The notes: generated by a model not told the origin, from the letters alone. 64,000 bases of DNA from Chitinophagales bacterium (GCA_018401955.1 JAGYJT010000017.1:1-64000), one strand, 5' to 3'; shown: positions 52,546 to 62,907, counted from the stretch's first letter. Numbers and translations: made by a program.

Positions 52546-52762
52546 CATTACGAAAGCCAATCATAATGTTGGTTTTCGTAAGAAATTACAATGGCTTGTA
52601 GTAATCCCCTGAGTCGATGCACGGTGCTCACGGACGAACCGCATTATGCCCAAAATTGCCACAGCGGTTCAGTTAGCTTCAGTCCACATCGTTAAGGGAT
52701 TGCCACAAGTCCGTTAGGTGCCTAAGTTTAGTAAGGTTAAGTCTGGACTTTCGCAATGACGG
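52546..52762. repeat. MITE-like palindromic element (CGTCATTnCG... ends)
   Basis: The ends CGTCATTACGAAAGCC and GGACTTTCGCAATGACG are imperfect inverted repeats about 215 bp apart. Bacteroidota genomes carry many intergenic elements with CGTCATTGCGA ends. No frame inside codes. Two TCTTGTG-family heptads follow at about 52774-52789. Confidence 0.75.
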
Positions 52763-52794
52763 GGACCTTGGGGCTTGTGTCTTGTGTCTAAATT

Positions 52795-54762
52795 CTACTT
52801 ACTCTTCACCACGGCATAATACAACCCAGCACAACAAGCAATAAATACAGTAAGGCCTACCCAATCGGGCAATGGGTTATCGGTTAACTTCATAACCTCA
52901 TCGTTATCATAATACCATATTGGGAAAGCCATACCTACACCCATCAAAGCCTCACCCGTAATCAAGCCAGAGGCAAACAACAAGCCTGCTTTCTCGGCAT
53001 TACCTTTGCGCATTTCCATATCAACGCCCGCCGTTGGGGTTTCAATAGCGCTGTTGGTGCGATTGGCAACGGCCAGCTCATGCTTTTTAAAGTAGCGCTC
53101 AACCAACCAAGCCACTGCACCACCAAAAAATATGGCGGTATCCAAATACATAGGCAGGTACATACCCACGGCTACTGCCAATATCGGCATACGGAAGTTG
53201 CTGCCCCTGCGTGCCAAAACCTGATCGATAATGATAATGAGCACCCCAATCCCGATACCCCCGTATATATAGTTCCAAGGCAATTCGCCACCAAACACAC
53301 CCATGGCAACACTCTTCATTAAAGTAGCTTGTGGGGCAGCTAATTTAGCCGAGCCTATGGTATAGGCATTGTGCAATAAATTCAATACCGGTGCCATTAC
53401 CAACGCCGCAGCCACCACTCCAATTACCTGCATGTACTGTTGGTTTCGTGGCGTAGCACCTAGCATGTAGCCCGATTTTAGGTCTTGCATATTATCGCCA
53501 GCAATAGCTGCTGCACAGCATACCACCGCACCAATCATAATGGCCGAAGCCGCACCTACCGGTGAGTCGGTGCCTAAAAGGGCTGCCAAAATTAATGCAC
53601 ACGACAATATAGTAGCAATGGTTACACCCGAAATAGGATTATTGGAACTACCTACCAGCCCGGCCATATAACCTGCCACTGCCGAAAAAACAAAGCCCGC
53701 TATCACCATCAGTATGGTCATAAAGATGGAAATCTCCAACATTTGTATCTCACGGTAGTATATAATAAATATAGGCACCAGTAACACACCAATACCGATA
53801 ATTACCCATTGCATGGGCATATCGTACTCCGTGCGCAGCACTGCCGCGGTATGGTCTTTGGTTTTTTTGAAGGCGCTTACACCTTCCTTTACTGCCGAGC
53901 CTAGTGAGCTACGTATACTGATAATGGCCCAAAGGCCGCCAATAATCATAGCTCCTACGCCCAGGTAGCGTATCTGACTAGAATACAAGTAACCAGCATG
54001 ATCCATCAGATCAGTTCCCTCAGGTACACCGTTAATAGCAATACTAGTAGGGATGGCAATATACCAACTAATGACACCGCCCAACAACACCAAGAAAGAA
54101 ATATTGAGCCCAACTATATAGCCCACCGCCATTACGGCCGGGGTAAGGTAGGTACCGAAATACAAAAAACCCTTGCCCTTGATTAGTGCCGAGGCTTCAA
54201 AGTGGCCACCCCAAAGCTTAAAACCCTCTATAATGAGCTTCACAGCTCCGCCTACCACGCTACCTACTACCAAATATTTCAAAAAACCACCGCCTTCATT
54301 GCCAACCTTTAGTACTTCCGCAGTTGCCAAGCCTTCGGGAAACAATAATTTTTCCTTTACAATAAGTGCATTGCGCAATGGTATGGTAAACAACACGCCT
54401 AACACCCCGCCCGTAGCGGCAATCATGGTGGTTTCTAGGTAATTAAACTCCGTCCAATAGCCCATCAGTACCAAGGCAGGCAAAGTAAATATTACGCCCG
54501 CTGCCAACGATTCGCCAGCAGATGCCGCCGTTTGTACAATGTTGTTTTCCAATATATTAGAGTTACGGAACAACTTCAAGATAGCCATGGACATTACCGC
54601 TGCGGGTATAGATGCCGAAACCGTTAGCCCCAAAAACAAACCCATGTAGGCATTGGCCGCCCCCAACAGCGCTGAAAGCATAATACCCAAAATAATGGCC
54701 TTAACGGTTATTTCGGGCAAAATGGTGCTGGCTGGTATGTAAGGCTTGTGTGGTTGCGACAT
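52795..54762 (-). CDS. OPT-family oligopeptide transporter
   Basis: The 655-residue protein has about 15 helices and OPT features: LLGAANAYMGLFLGLTVSAS at the start, GGVLGVLFTIPLRNALIVKE, LLFPEGLATAEVLK and NMQDLKSGYMLGATPRNQQ. Family members import peptides or metal chelates such as siderophores. No accessory genes adjoin it, so the substrate is open. Confidence 0.9.
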   Translation of the reverse strand: MSQPHKPYIPASTILPEITVKAIILGIMLSALLGAANAYMGLFLGLTVSASIPAAVMSMAILKLFRNSNILENNIVQTAASAGESLAAGVIFTLPALVLMGYWTEFNYLETTMIAATGGVLGVLFTIPLRNALIVKEKLLFPEGLATAEVLKVGNEGGGFLKYLVVGSVVGGAVKLIIEGFKLWGGHFEASALIKGKGFLYFGTYLTPAVMAVGYIVGLNISFLVLLGGVISWYIAIPTSIAINGVPEGTDLMDHAGYLYSSQIRYLGVGAMIIGGLWAIISIRSSLGSAVKEGVSAFKKTKDHTAAVLRTEYDMPMQWVIIGIGVLLVPIFIIYYREIQMLEISIFMTILMVIAGFVFSAVAGYMAGLVGSSNNPISGVTIATILSCALILAALLGTDSPVGAASAIMIGAVVCCAAAIAGDNMQDLKSGYMLGATPRNQQYMQVIGVVAAALVMAPVLNLLHNAYTIGSAKLAAPQATLMKSVAMGVFGGELPWNYIYGGIGIGVLIIIIDQVLARRGSNFRMPILAVAVGMYLPMYLDTAIFFGGAVAWLVERYFKKHELAVANRTNSAIETPTAGVDMEMRKGNAEKAGLLFASGLITGEALMGVGMAFPIWYYDNDEVMKLTDNPLPDWVGLTVFIACCAGLYYAVVKSK

Positions 54763-54957
54763 GGTGGAGTGTGGTTTGCCGTGAAATTAATATTTTTTGC
54801 AGGGAGTTGCGAATGGGGGTTTTTCAAACTTAAAGGAAGGAACAAACAAGGTGATGGGTCACACAATTTCACTTTTTCACTTCAATTCACGCCTCACTAT
54901 TGTTTCCAACCGTTTTTGGCGGTAAATTTAGAGACCAATCACTTCAAACCTACATAT

Positions 54958-55827
54958 ATGGAAATAACCCCTTTGGGCGCTCTTTTGCAGCCTGCCCTCG
55001 GTGTACCAACGGTAACCAGACTAACAGCCGCCCTTGGCGCCGAAATTGGGGGAGTAGATTTGAACCAACCATTGGATGATGCCACCTTTAAATTTGTGCA
55101 CGATGCCTTGGTTGAACATCAAGTAATCTTTTTCCGCAACCAAGATTTAAGGCCCGAAATGCACAGGGAGTTTGCCTTACGTTTCGGCCCTGCACAAATA
55201 CACCCGGCATTCAATAATGTAGAGGGGTTCCCAGAAATCTGCATTTTGGAAAACTCAGAAGCCAAACCCTCAAAAATTGAAAAGTGGCACACTGACATGA
55301 CTTACAGTGCTACACCGCCATTAGGTTCAATATTACACTCCAAGCACATTCCGCCCATTGGTGGCGATACGCTTTTTAGCAGCATGAGTGCTGCCTACGA
55401 TGCACTATCCGACAAAATGCAATCATTCCTTTCAAACCTAACCGCAGTGCACGATTTTAGGCATGGTTTTAAAGAAAGCCTTGCCGAACCGGGCGGCCCA
55501 GAGCGCTTGGCTGGTGCTATAGCAGCCAATCCACCTGTTGCGCACCCCGTTATTCGCACGCACCCCATTTCGGGCAAGAAGGGTATTTTTGTCAACAGCC
55601 TATTTACCACCCACATTGTAGGTATGAAGGCCAGCGAGAGCGAAGCCCTGCTCAATTTCCTGTATCAGCACGTTATCTTACCTGAGTTTATTTGCCGATT
55701 TAAATGGCAGGTAAATTCGGTAGCATTTTGGGACAATCGCATTACCCAACACAAGCCGGTAAACGATTTCGGATTGCAATACCGGGTGCTACAGCGCATC
55801 ACTATTGATGGGGACAAGCCGTTCTAA
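54958..55827 (+). CDS. TauD/TfdA-family Fe(II)/2-oxoglutarate dioxygenase
   Basis: The 289-residue protein has the iron ligands His111 and Asp113 in KWHTDMTY and the distal His in WDNRITQHKPVNDF. The 2-oxoglutarate Arg follows in YRVLQRITI. The N-terminus (TAALGAEIGGVDLNQPL) is typical. Enzymes of this type hydroxylate taurine, alkylsulphates or related acids; the substrate is unknown. The ATG at 54958 fits the family; the open frame upstream is leader sequence. Confidence 0.9.
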   Translation: MEITPLGALLQPALGVPTVTRLTAALGAEIGGVDLNQPLDDATFKFVHDALVEHQVIFFRNQDLRPEMHREFALRFGPAQIHPAFNNVEGFPEICILENSEAKPSKIEKWHTDMTYSATPPLGSILHSKHIPPIGGDTLFSSMSAAYDALSDKMQSFLSNLTAVHDFRHGFKESLAEPGGPERLAGAIAANPPVAHPVIRTHPISGKKGIFVNSLFTTHIVGMKASESEALLNFLYQHVILPEFICRFKWQVNSVAFWDNRITQHKPVNDFGLQYRVLQRITIDGDKPF

Positions 55828-55964
55828 TATCACAGCCCATATTTTTTGTTAAAAATACTAATCCGCTATTTTAACCCAAAACCTTTCGGTAATTAAAGAA
55901 AAGCCGTATATTAACTCCTGATTAGAAACCAAACGGCTTATACTTTAAAGGGGGTTGACCACAC

Positions 55965-58900
55965 ATGAACTATAAAAGTGCTTTCCAGCGCTGCGTTGCA
56001 CTGCTCTGCCTAATAATGCCATTGAGCATATTGTGGGCTCAGCATCATCATGCGCCTACTGAACCGCCCGTGGCCGATAGTTGGAGCCAAGCGTCATTTT
56101 CAGAAAACAAAGGGCAGTGGGACGATAATATATTGTATCAACTACGCTTTAATAATGGCAAGCTCTTTTTGGAGAAAAATGCTTTCACTTTTGCTTTTGT
56201 TGACCCACACCAGCTTGAAGAAACCTTAAGCCACCCCCACGAAAACGGACCAGCTAATTATGATAAGTTGATGCGCGGGGAAGCCATCGTTTTCAATAGT
56301 CATGCGTTTCGCATCCGTTTTAAGGGCGCCAACACCGAACCCGGCACCCAAGGCACCAGTCCATTTAACCATTACGAAAACTATTACCTTGACAACGACC
56401 CTACCAAATGGGCCAGTAATGTTGGAGTTTATAATGGCGTAGGGTATGCCGAGCTTTACCCGGGCATTGATATGAACATCAAAGGCCACGACCAAACGCT
56501 TAAGTACGAGTTTATTGTAGCGCCCAATGCTAACCCCGATGATGTAGTGATGCAGTTTGAAGGGGTGGACAACCTCTACCTAAAAGACGGCCAACTGCAC
56601 TATGAAACCAGTGTAACACACATATACGAAACCGCCCCTTATGCCTACCAAATAATTGACGGGCAAAAGCGTGAGGTGGCCTGTAAGTTCGTTTTGAAGA
56701 AGGATGAAGTGAGTTTTATTTTCCCTGATGGGTACGACCAATATTACCCGTTGGTAATCGACCCAACGTTAGTATTCTCCTCATACTCGGGCTCAACTAT
56801 CGACAATTGGGGCTATACCGCAACCTACGATAATGCAGGCAACCTATATGCAGGTGGCGTGGTATTCCGTGGGCTGGGCTACCCTACTACTGTTGGCGCA
56901 TACCAAACCAACTTTGCTGGTGGTTTTGCTGGTACTCAAGGCAATGACTTTTCATGCGATATTGGTATATCTAAATTCTCTTCTGACGGCAGCAGTTTGC
57001 TGTTCTCCACATATTTGGGCGGCGGTAATGGCAATGAAGCCCCACACAGCTTAGTGGTAAACAGTTTAAACGAGCTGATTGTGTATGGCGCCACTGGCTC
57101 TAGCAACTTCCCGTTGGTAAGCCCGGTGCAAAATACATTTAGGGGCGGCACCTATTATATTAACACCTACGTAATTGAGTTTAACAACGGCAGCGATATT
57201 TACATTAGTAAATTCAACGCTGCTGGCAGTGCCTTGCTCGGCTCTACATATGCCGGCGGCACTGGCAATGATGGGTTAAATACTTCCGTAACATTAGTAA
57301 ACAACTATGCCGACCAAGCTCGCGGTGAAGTAATAGTAGATGAGCAAGACAATATTTTTGTGGTATCGAGCACACAATCAAACAACTTCCCGGTTACAAC
57401 GGGGGTGGCACAAACTACCAATAGAGGCGGGCAAGATGTCTGCTTGATGAAATACACGCCCAACCTACAAACCCAAATTTTCTCGACCTATTTGGGTGGC
57501 ACCCAAGATGATGCTGGGTATGCATTGCAGATTGCCAACAACGATGAAATTTTTGTTTGCGGAGGTACCCAAAGTAATAACCTACCTAGTATGGGTGGTG
57601 GCTTAAACCCAACCTATAGGGGTGGTACTTCTGATGGCTTTATAATCAGGGTAAATGCTACGGGTACTGCTTTCCAAACCGGCACTTACATTGGCACGGC
57701 TTTATACGACCAAGCCTACAAAATTAAACTAGATGCCAACGAGGACTTGTACGTGTATGGCCAAACATTGGGCGCTTACCCGGTTTCGCAAGGGGTATAC
57801 TTTAATGCGGGTGGCAAGCAATTCATACATAAGCTTAATAGGGATTTAAACACTACCCGCTTTTCAACGGTATTTGGTTCTGGCGGGCCTGCAGTTGATA
57901 TTTCGCCTACCGCTTTATTAGTTGACATTTGCGACAATATCTACATCTCGGGTTGGGGCGGCGAGGTAAACGTGGGTTTCCGTAATGATGGCACCTTGGG
58001 CTTTACTACTGGTATGCCCGTTACTGCCGATGCTTACAAGGGTACTACCGATGGCAGCGACTTTTATTTTATGGTATTGGGCAAAGATGCAGCCAGCTTG
58101 GTTTACGGATCATTTTTTGGTGGCAACGGGCCCAATGGCGAGCACGTGGATGGCGGCACTAGCAGATTTGATGAAGATGGCATTATCTACCAAGCGGTAT
58201 GCGCATCGTGCGGCGGTACTAGTATTTTCCCCACAACACCTGGCGTATGGGCGCCAGTAAGCGGCCAAAATACACCTGGCGGAAACTGTAATTTAGGGGT
58301 CATTAAATTTGAGTTTGAGCTAGCCACTATTGATGTAGATATCGAAATCAGACCCTCTGACAGAGGTTGTGTGCCATACACCGTGGGCTTTACTGGCGAT
58401 GTAGTTAATGCCAATGCCTTCTTTTGGGATTTCGGAAATGGCGACACCTCATTTCAACAAAACCCAACCACAACCTTTACCGATACGGGCACATACAACA
58501 TAATGCTTATTGGCTTTGATAGTACCACTTGTAGTGGTGTTACGCTGGTTGATACCGCCTATGCGACCATTGTAGTAGGAGATGATTCCATACAAGCTGC
58601 ATTTACCACCACCATTTTAAACGATTGCGGTACTTACGACATACAACTTAACAACAACAGTGTAACCAATGGACCTGGCCCTATTACTTACAGCTGGACT
58701 TTTGGTGATGGCAACACTTCATCGGCTACCAACCCCACGCATACTTACGCTGCTGCCGGAACTTATGTTATCTCGCTCGTTGCCCAAGATGTAAATGCCT
58801 GTGAGCCAACCGATATTCAATTGGATACCGTCACATTCTTACCCACCCAAACCTTAGACTTCATCCCGTCGGACACCTCTGGGTGCTCACCGCTCAATGT

Positions 58901-60614
58901 TATCTTCACCAACAATAGTCAACCTGGAGGCACTACACAGTCAATTAACTGGCAATTTGGCGACGGTGCGCAAACCACCACAACCGCCGTCGGACAAAAT
59001 GCAACGCACTTATATCCTAATCCTGGCGTATTTACGGTAACGGTAACCGCTACCTCGCCAGCAGCGTGCAACCCAGTTTTAGTTGACTCGGTGGATATTT
59101 CCATCGCCTCGCCCGATCCGGTTTTTGCAGGATTTGAATTGGCTATATTAGATAGCTGCGCTTACAATGTGAGCATTACCGATACCAGTACGGGTGCCTT
59201 GTTCCGTACTTATTATTTCGGCAATGGCGACTCGTCAACCATTGCTAACCCTACTTACACATATGCTGGGCCGGGCACATATACCGTTACCCAAACTGTA
59301 AACAACGGTAACTGCAGCAACCGCGATACGGCACAATTTACCTTTACGCTGCTACCACGTTTGGTTGCAGCCTTCGCAGCGCCCGATACCGGTTGCGTGC
59401 CCTTTTCCACATTGTTTGCCAATAGCACCACGGGTAGCAACCAAACTGGCTATAATTGGAGCTTTGGTGATAATAGCACCTCTACCCAAGCCAACCCTGT
59501 CCACACTTACACGTCAGTTGGCACTTACAATGTAACCTTGGTGGCTACCGACCCTGCCAGCTGTAACCGCACCGATACCGCAAATACTGTTGTTTCGGTG
59601 ATAAACGACAGTATAAAAGTTGGCTTTACCTTCCAAGAGTTTATTGGTACGTGCGATTCGTTGGTGATTATTTTCCGAAGCACGAGCATCAATGCGGCCA
59701 CCCACTTTTGGGATTTTGGCGATGGCACCACCAGCACTTTGGCAAACCCTACCCATGCCTACACCACTGCCGATACCTTTACGGTAACCTATACGGCTGC
59801 CAACCCCAGGGTTTGCAACGAGCCCGACACGTTAAACGAGACCTTCGTTCAATTGCCAGAGGTAACGGCCCTATTCGACCCTAATAATGGCTGCATAACT
59901 TACGAGTACTTTTTGGATAACCAAGGTGAAAATGTAATAACCAGTTATTGGGAGCTAAGCACCGGCGCAACTTCTACTGATATTAACCCGCTATTTGTGT
60001 TTGATAGTGTCGGCAGTTTTACGCTTAGTCTAACCAACTACAACCCAAACAGTTGCAACGATAGCGCAAGCTACAGCGGCACCTTTAATGTGTATGCACC
60101 CCCAACCGCATTTTTTGAAACCGATACCAATGGCTATCAGGTTTTCTCTCCGGTGCAGTTTGACAACCAAAGTTCATCTGGCTTTTCTAGTTGGGCATTT
60201 GGCGATGGCGACTCATCAACGCAACGCAACCCCTTACACGAGTATGCCGATACGGGCTTTATCAGTCCTTGCTTAACCATTACCGACAATAACCAATGTA
60301 CCGCCACCTATTGCAAAGAGCTGGAGATATATTTTATTGGGGTGGTGGATGTGCCCAATGCCTTTAGCCCCAATGGCGACGGCATGAACGACATATTATA
60401 CGTGCGTGGTTTTGGAGTGGAAACCATGGAGTTTAAAGTGTTTAACCGATGGGGAGAGTTGGTGTTTGAATCGGATAGACTTGACCTCGGTTGGGATGGT
60501 ACGTATAAGGATAAAGCTCAAGAAATGGAGGTGTATGTATATACGCTAGAGGCAAGGTTTTTAGACGGTACCCAAACCGGATTGAGAAAAGGCAACGTAA
60601 CCCTATTAAGATAA
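55965..60614 (+). CDS. Giant secreted PKD-repeat protein with gliding-motility-type (T9SS type B) C-terminus
   Basis: The 1549-residue protein has a signal peptide (ending ILWAQ). The ENKGQWDDNILYQL domain follows (~40-270), then SBBP-type propeller repeats (~270-790; SSYSGSTIDNWGY, STYLGGGNGNEAP). About eight PKD-type repeats come next (~800-1450; FWDFGNGD, YSWTFGDGN, NWSFGDN, FWDFGDGT), the seventh degenerate (YWELSTG). The last ~85 residues are the CHU_C-type domain: VPNAFSPNGDGMNDILYVRG, FNRWGELVFES, LGWDGTYK. It is a surface or released adhesin-like protein. Its SprF partner starts 4 bp after its stop. Confidence 0.92.
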   Translation: MNYKSAFQRCVALLCLIMPLSILWAQHHHAPTEPPVADSWSQASFSENKGQWDDNILYQLRFNNGKLFLEKNAFTFAFVDPHQLEETLSHPHENGPANYDKLMRGEAIVFNSHAFRIRFKGANTEPGTQGTSPFNHYENYYLDNDPTKWASNVGVYNGVGYAELYPGIDMNIKGHDQTLKYEFIVAPNANPDDVVMQFEGVDNLYLKDGQLHYETSVTHIYETAPYAYQIIDGQKREVACKFVLKKDEVSFIFPDGYDQYYPLVIDPTLVFSSYSGSTIDNWGYTATYDNAGNLYAGGVVFRGLGYPTTVGAYQTNFAGGFAGTQGNDFSCDIGISKFSSDGSSLLFSTYLGGGNGNEAPHSLVVNSLNELIVYGATGSSNFPLVSPVQNTFRGGTYYINTYVIEFNNGSDIYISKFNAAGSALLGSTYAGGTGNDGLNTSVTLVNNYADQARGEVIVDEQDNIFVVSSTQSNNFPVTTGVAQTTNRGGQDVCLMKYTPNLQTQIFSTYLGGTQDDAGYALQIANNDEIFVCGGTQSNNLPSMGGGLNPTYRGGTSDGFIIRVNATGTAFQTGTYIGTALYDQAYKIKLDANEDLYVYGQTLGAYPVSQGVYFNAGGKQFIHKLNRDLNTTRFSTVFGSGGPAVDISPTALLVDICDNIYISGWGGEVNVGFRNDGTLGFTTGMPVTADAYKGTTDGSDFYFMVLGKDAASLVYGSFFGGNGPNGEHVDGGTSRFDEDGIIYQAVCASCGGTSIFPTTPGVWAPVSGQNTPGGNCNLGVIKFEFELATIDVDIEIRPSDRGCVPYTVGFTGDVVNANAFFWDFGNGDTSFQQNPTTTFTDTGTYNIMLIGFDSTTCSGVTLVDTAYATIVVGDDSIQAAFTTTILNDCGTYDIQLNNNSVTNGPGPITYSWTFGDGNTSSATNPTHTYAAAGTYVISLVAQDVNACEPTDIQLDTVTFLPTQTLDFIPSDTSGCSPLNVIFTNNSQPGGTTQSINWQFGDGAQTTTTAVGQNATHLYPNPGVFTVTVTATSPAACNPVLVDSVDISIASPDPVFAGFELAILDSCAYNVSITDTSTGALFRTYYFGNGDSSTIANPTYTYAGPGTYTVTQTVNNGNCSNRDTAQFTFTLLPRLVAAFAAPDTGCVPFSTLFANSTTGSNQTGYNWSFGDNSTSTQANPVHTYTSVGTYNVTLVATDPASCNRTDTANTVVSVINDSIKVGFTFQEFIGTCDSLVIIFRSTSINAATHFWDFGDGTTSTLANPTHAYTTADTFTVTYTAANPRVCNEPDTLNETFVQLPEVTALFDPNNGCITYEYFLDNQGENVITSYWELSTGATSTDINPLFVFDSVGSFTLSLTNYNPNSCNDSASYSGTFNVYAPPTAFFETDTNGYQVFSPVQFDNQSSSGFSSWAFGDGDSSTQRNPLHEYADTGFISPCLTITDNNQCTATYCKELEIYFIGVVDVPNAFSPNGDGMNDILYVRGFGVETMEFKVFNRWGELVFESDRLDLGWDGTYKDKAQEMEVYVYTLEARFLDGTQTGLRKGNVTLLR

Positions 60615-60618
60615 GGCC

Positions 60619-61653
60619 ATGAAAAAGACAGCAACCATATTGTTTCTGCTGCTGGCCGCTATAGTGGTTAGGGCTCAGGATACGCACTTTTCGCAATTTT
60701 ACGCAACCCCGCTTACCATAAACCCTGCCGAAACGGGCAACTTTATTGAAGATTACCGGGTGGGTGGCAATTTTAAAAACCAATGGCCGTGGGGGCAGCA
60801 GGATACTCGATTTACTTATCGCACGTTCTCGCTTTACAGCGATTTCACGTTCTTTCATAACCGCCTACCTGGCAAGGATTGGATGGGCGGCGGCATAGTA
60901 ATGCTGCAAGATTTTGCGGGCGATGGCAACCTCTCCATTACCAAGGTATTTGGCTCAATGGCTTACCACAAGGTTATTGGTAGAGAGGCGAAATACTACA
61001 TTTCAGTGGGTGTAAATGCGGGCATAGTACAAAAGCGCATTAACTACGATAAGCTATACTTTGACAACCAATGGAACGACTTATCGTTTGACCTAAGCGC
61101 CCCAACTGGCGAACCCGGCACCAATGATTGGAATACCCTATATTTTGACATGGCCTCTGGTGTAAACTTTAGCATGGCACCCAACAAGCGCATGCGCTAC
61201 TCGGTGGGCGTGTCGCTAAACCACCTTACCCGGCCCAAAGAGACCTTTTACAACCAAAGTGATAACCGCTTGGGTATGCGCCCTGCAGTGACCGCCATGG
61301 GTAACATCCGCATCAGTAAAAAATGGCAGATTGAGCCCGGCTACTACTACGTTTTCCAGAAACGGGCCTCTGAGCATATCGTAAATCTATTGGCAGGCTA
61401 TAACGTGCTCAACGGTGCCCGCAAAAGCGACCATACCGTATATTTTGGTGGCTCGTACCGTGTTAAGGATGCCTTTATCCCGGTAGTAGGTTACCGTTTC
61501 AAATCTATTAGAGTAATGATGAACTACGACATCAACCTAAGCCAGCTCACCCCCGCCAGCAGAGCCGTGGGCGGTTTCGAGATTTCTGTAGTACACACCG
61601 GCTTCTTCCCCAACACCACTGGCAATAGAGCCGTGCCGTGCCCTAGGCTGTGA
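60619..61653 (+). CDS. PorP/SprF-family type IX secretion membrane protein
   Basis: The 344-residue protein has a signal peptide (MKKTATILFLLLAAIVVRAQ) and the family opening DTHFSQFYATPLTINPAETG. A beta-barrel pattern with repeated aromatic strands continues to the end. PorP/SprF proteins help deliver or anchor type B cargo such as SprB. Pairing directly after a CHU_C-domain protein is the classic arrangement. Confidence 0.93.
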   Translation: MKKTATILFLLLAAIVVRAQDTHFSQFYATPLTINPAETGNFIEDYRVGGNFKNQWPWGQQDTRFTYRTFSLYSDFTFFHNRLPGKDWMGGGIVMLQDFAGDGNLSITKVFGSMAYHKVIGREAKYYISVGVNAGIVQKRINYDKLYFDNQWNDLSFDLSAPTGEPGTNDWNTLYFDMASGVNFSMAPNKRMRYSVGVSLNHLTRPKETFYNQSDNRLGMRPAVTAMGNIRISKKWQIEPGYYYVFQKRASEHIVNLLAGYNVLNGARKSDHTVYFGGSYRVKDAFIPVVGYRFKSIRVMMNYDINLSQLTPASRAVGGFEISVVHTGFFPNTTGNRAVPCPRL

Positions 61654-61978
61654 GGTTGGTTACTGGTTATTGGTTGCGGGTTACGAGTTGATGATTTACG
61701 AATGTGCTGAAATTGGAGTGCTGCTGAAGCCCGCTGTCAACATGAGCTTGTCGAACCCACATTATCTGTTTTAACCGCAACGTGCGCAAAGAAAACACGC
61801 AACGAACGCAAAGAAAAAAGGTGAAAACAAGCATGTCATCCTGAGCGGAAGCCCGCTGTCATACTGAGCGTAGTCGAAGTATGTGCGCTTGCTGTTGGGG
61901 CGAGTTTTAAAGTCAAATATCTGCTGAAAGTTTCTTCGTATAATGAGCTTACTTTTATTCCTTTTAGTTTAAAGCTAT
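61654..61978. repeat. Intergenic cluster of heptads and dispersed repeats
   Basis: Heptads GGTTACT, GGTTATT, GGTTGCG, GGTTACG and AGTTGAT occupy 61658-61692. A TTTGCG-type repeat in reverse orientation is at 61774-61822 (related to 13271-13310). The element GTCATACTGAGCGTAGTCGA is at 61857-61876 with its flanks reaching ~61903, and partial copies are at 61727-61750 and 61835-61855. No gene is seen. Confidence 0.8.
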
Positions 61979-62320
61979 ATGGCAAAGGCAAATGTAAAAA
62001 TGTACCTAAAGGTAGGTAACGATGAAAATGCGAAGCGATTAAGCCAAAAGATTTTGAAGGAATTTCCTTTCAGTGCCAGCAACATCATTGAACAGCGGTA
62101 CTGGAAAATAAAGGAGTTGTGGGAAGTGGAGATCTTAGCCTCATCGAGCAATGATACTGAACAAGATTTTGAATTAAATCTATGCCAGTTCTTTTCTCCA
62201 AGTGCAACCATTACCATTGAAAAAGAAAATAATGTAGTGTTCATTTCCGACGCCCATATTAATCAAAGGCTACGGTTTCAGGAGATGCAAGAGGTATTTG
62301 TTCATTTCGAGCGCTCTTAA
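61979..62320 (+). CDS. Hypothetical cytoplasmic protein
   Basis: The 113-residue protein has an N-terminal AKANVKMYLKVGNDENAKRL, then WEVEILASSSNDTEQDFELNL and a beta-rich C-terminus ending FVHFERS. No family recognised. It lies among repeats and beside a decayed antitoxin; there is no sign of a partner gene. Confidence 0.5.
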   Translation: MAKANVKMYLKVGNDENAKRLSQKILKEFPFSASNIIEQRYWKIKELWEVEILASSSNDTEQDFELNLCQFFSPSATITIEKENNVVFISDAHINQRLRFQEMQEVFVHFERS

Positions 62321-62375
62321 CAATCCAGTCCAAGTACATACCATTTGTCTCAACAAAATGGGCGAAAGCACGCTA

Positions 62376-62465
62376 TCATGCCGACGCGTAGTCGAGGCAT
62401 TTGCGCTGGCCCGTTGGGGCGGGTGGTGAAGCACAGGATAATAAGCTATTCACTTCAAAAGCCAT
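62376..62465 (-). pseudogene. Remnant start of a toxin gene
   Basis: An ATG overlapping the end of the antitoxin relic (reading MAFEVN) is where a RelE/ParE-type toxin would begin. After about 15 codons the frame runs into a dispersed repeat (GTCGAGGC-type, 62376-62433, related to 61857-61903) and stops at 62376. Only the position and the first codons point to a toxin, so the call is tentative. Confidence 0.4.
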
Positions 62466-62691
62466 ACTTCTCTTTCAATTTGGCTTCAAGCGCTTCGGCA
62501 TTGATGGCACTCGTGGGGTTCTTCTATTCCACCTCCCGCTGGCGCAACATGCTAACTTCGGTATCTGACAAGTCATCCTCATTCGACTCAACAAAGCCTT
62601 CTACCTTAGATTCAAAGTTTGCCTTTTCAAGCAGCTGCTTTAGCAACTCCGCATCCTTATCGCTCTCTAATCTAAATGTGAATGTTTTCAT
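62455..62691 (-). pseudogene. Antitoxin relic with amber codon
   Basis: The frame MKTFTFRLESDKDAELLKQL... runs 55 codons to TAG at 62524. Reading through the TAG gives KNPTSAINAEALEAKLKEKY and GF, then a stop at 62455, for a total length of 78. This matches the intact antitoxin at 9672-9905 along its length (LSDxEhxMLxxRxxxYxKNP), and the amber codon replaces the Tyr. The gene is therefore a nonsense mutant, unless amber is suppressed. Confidence 0.8.
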
Positions 62692-62907
62692 GTGCTTTTC
62701 GTTCCTGTTCAAATATATAAAAGCTTGGTTGGTTTTAATAGTTCCAAACACAATCTGCAAGGTTATATCTGTAATGGGTGATAGCCCGGAGTTATGCTGA
62801 GACCTTCAATTCTCCAAGATAAACTCCGACGAGCAGGCTATATTGGCATACCGCGGGCTTCCACATTTAATCCTACCTCACCAAACCCAGCTACCTTTTT
62901 CACAAAA

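Noticed and set aside
62345-62800. Plus-strand 151-codon open frame
   Set aside because: It is antisense to the antitoxin relic, which aligns with the intact copy at 9672-9905.
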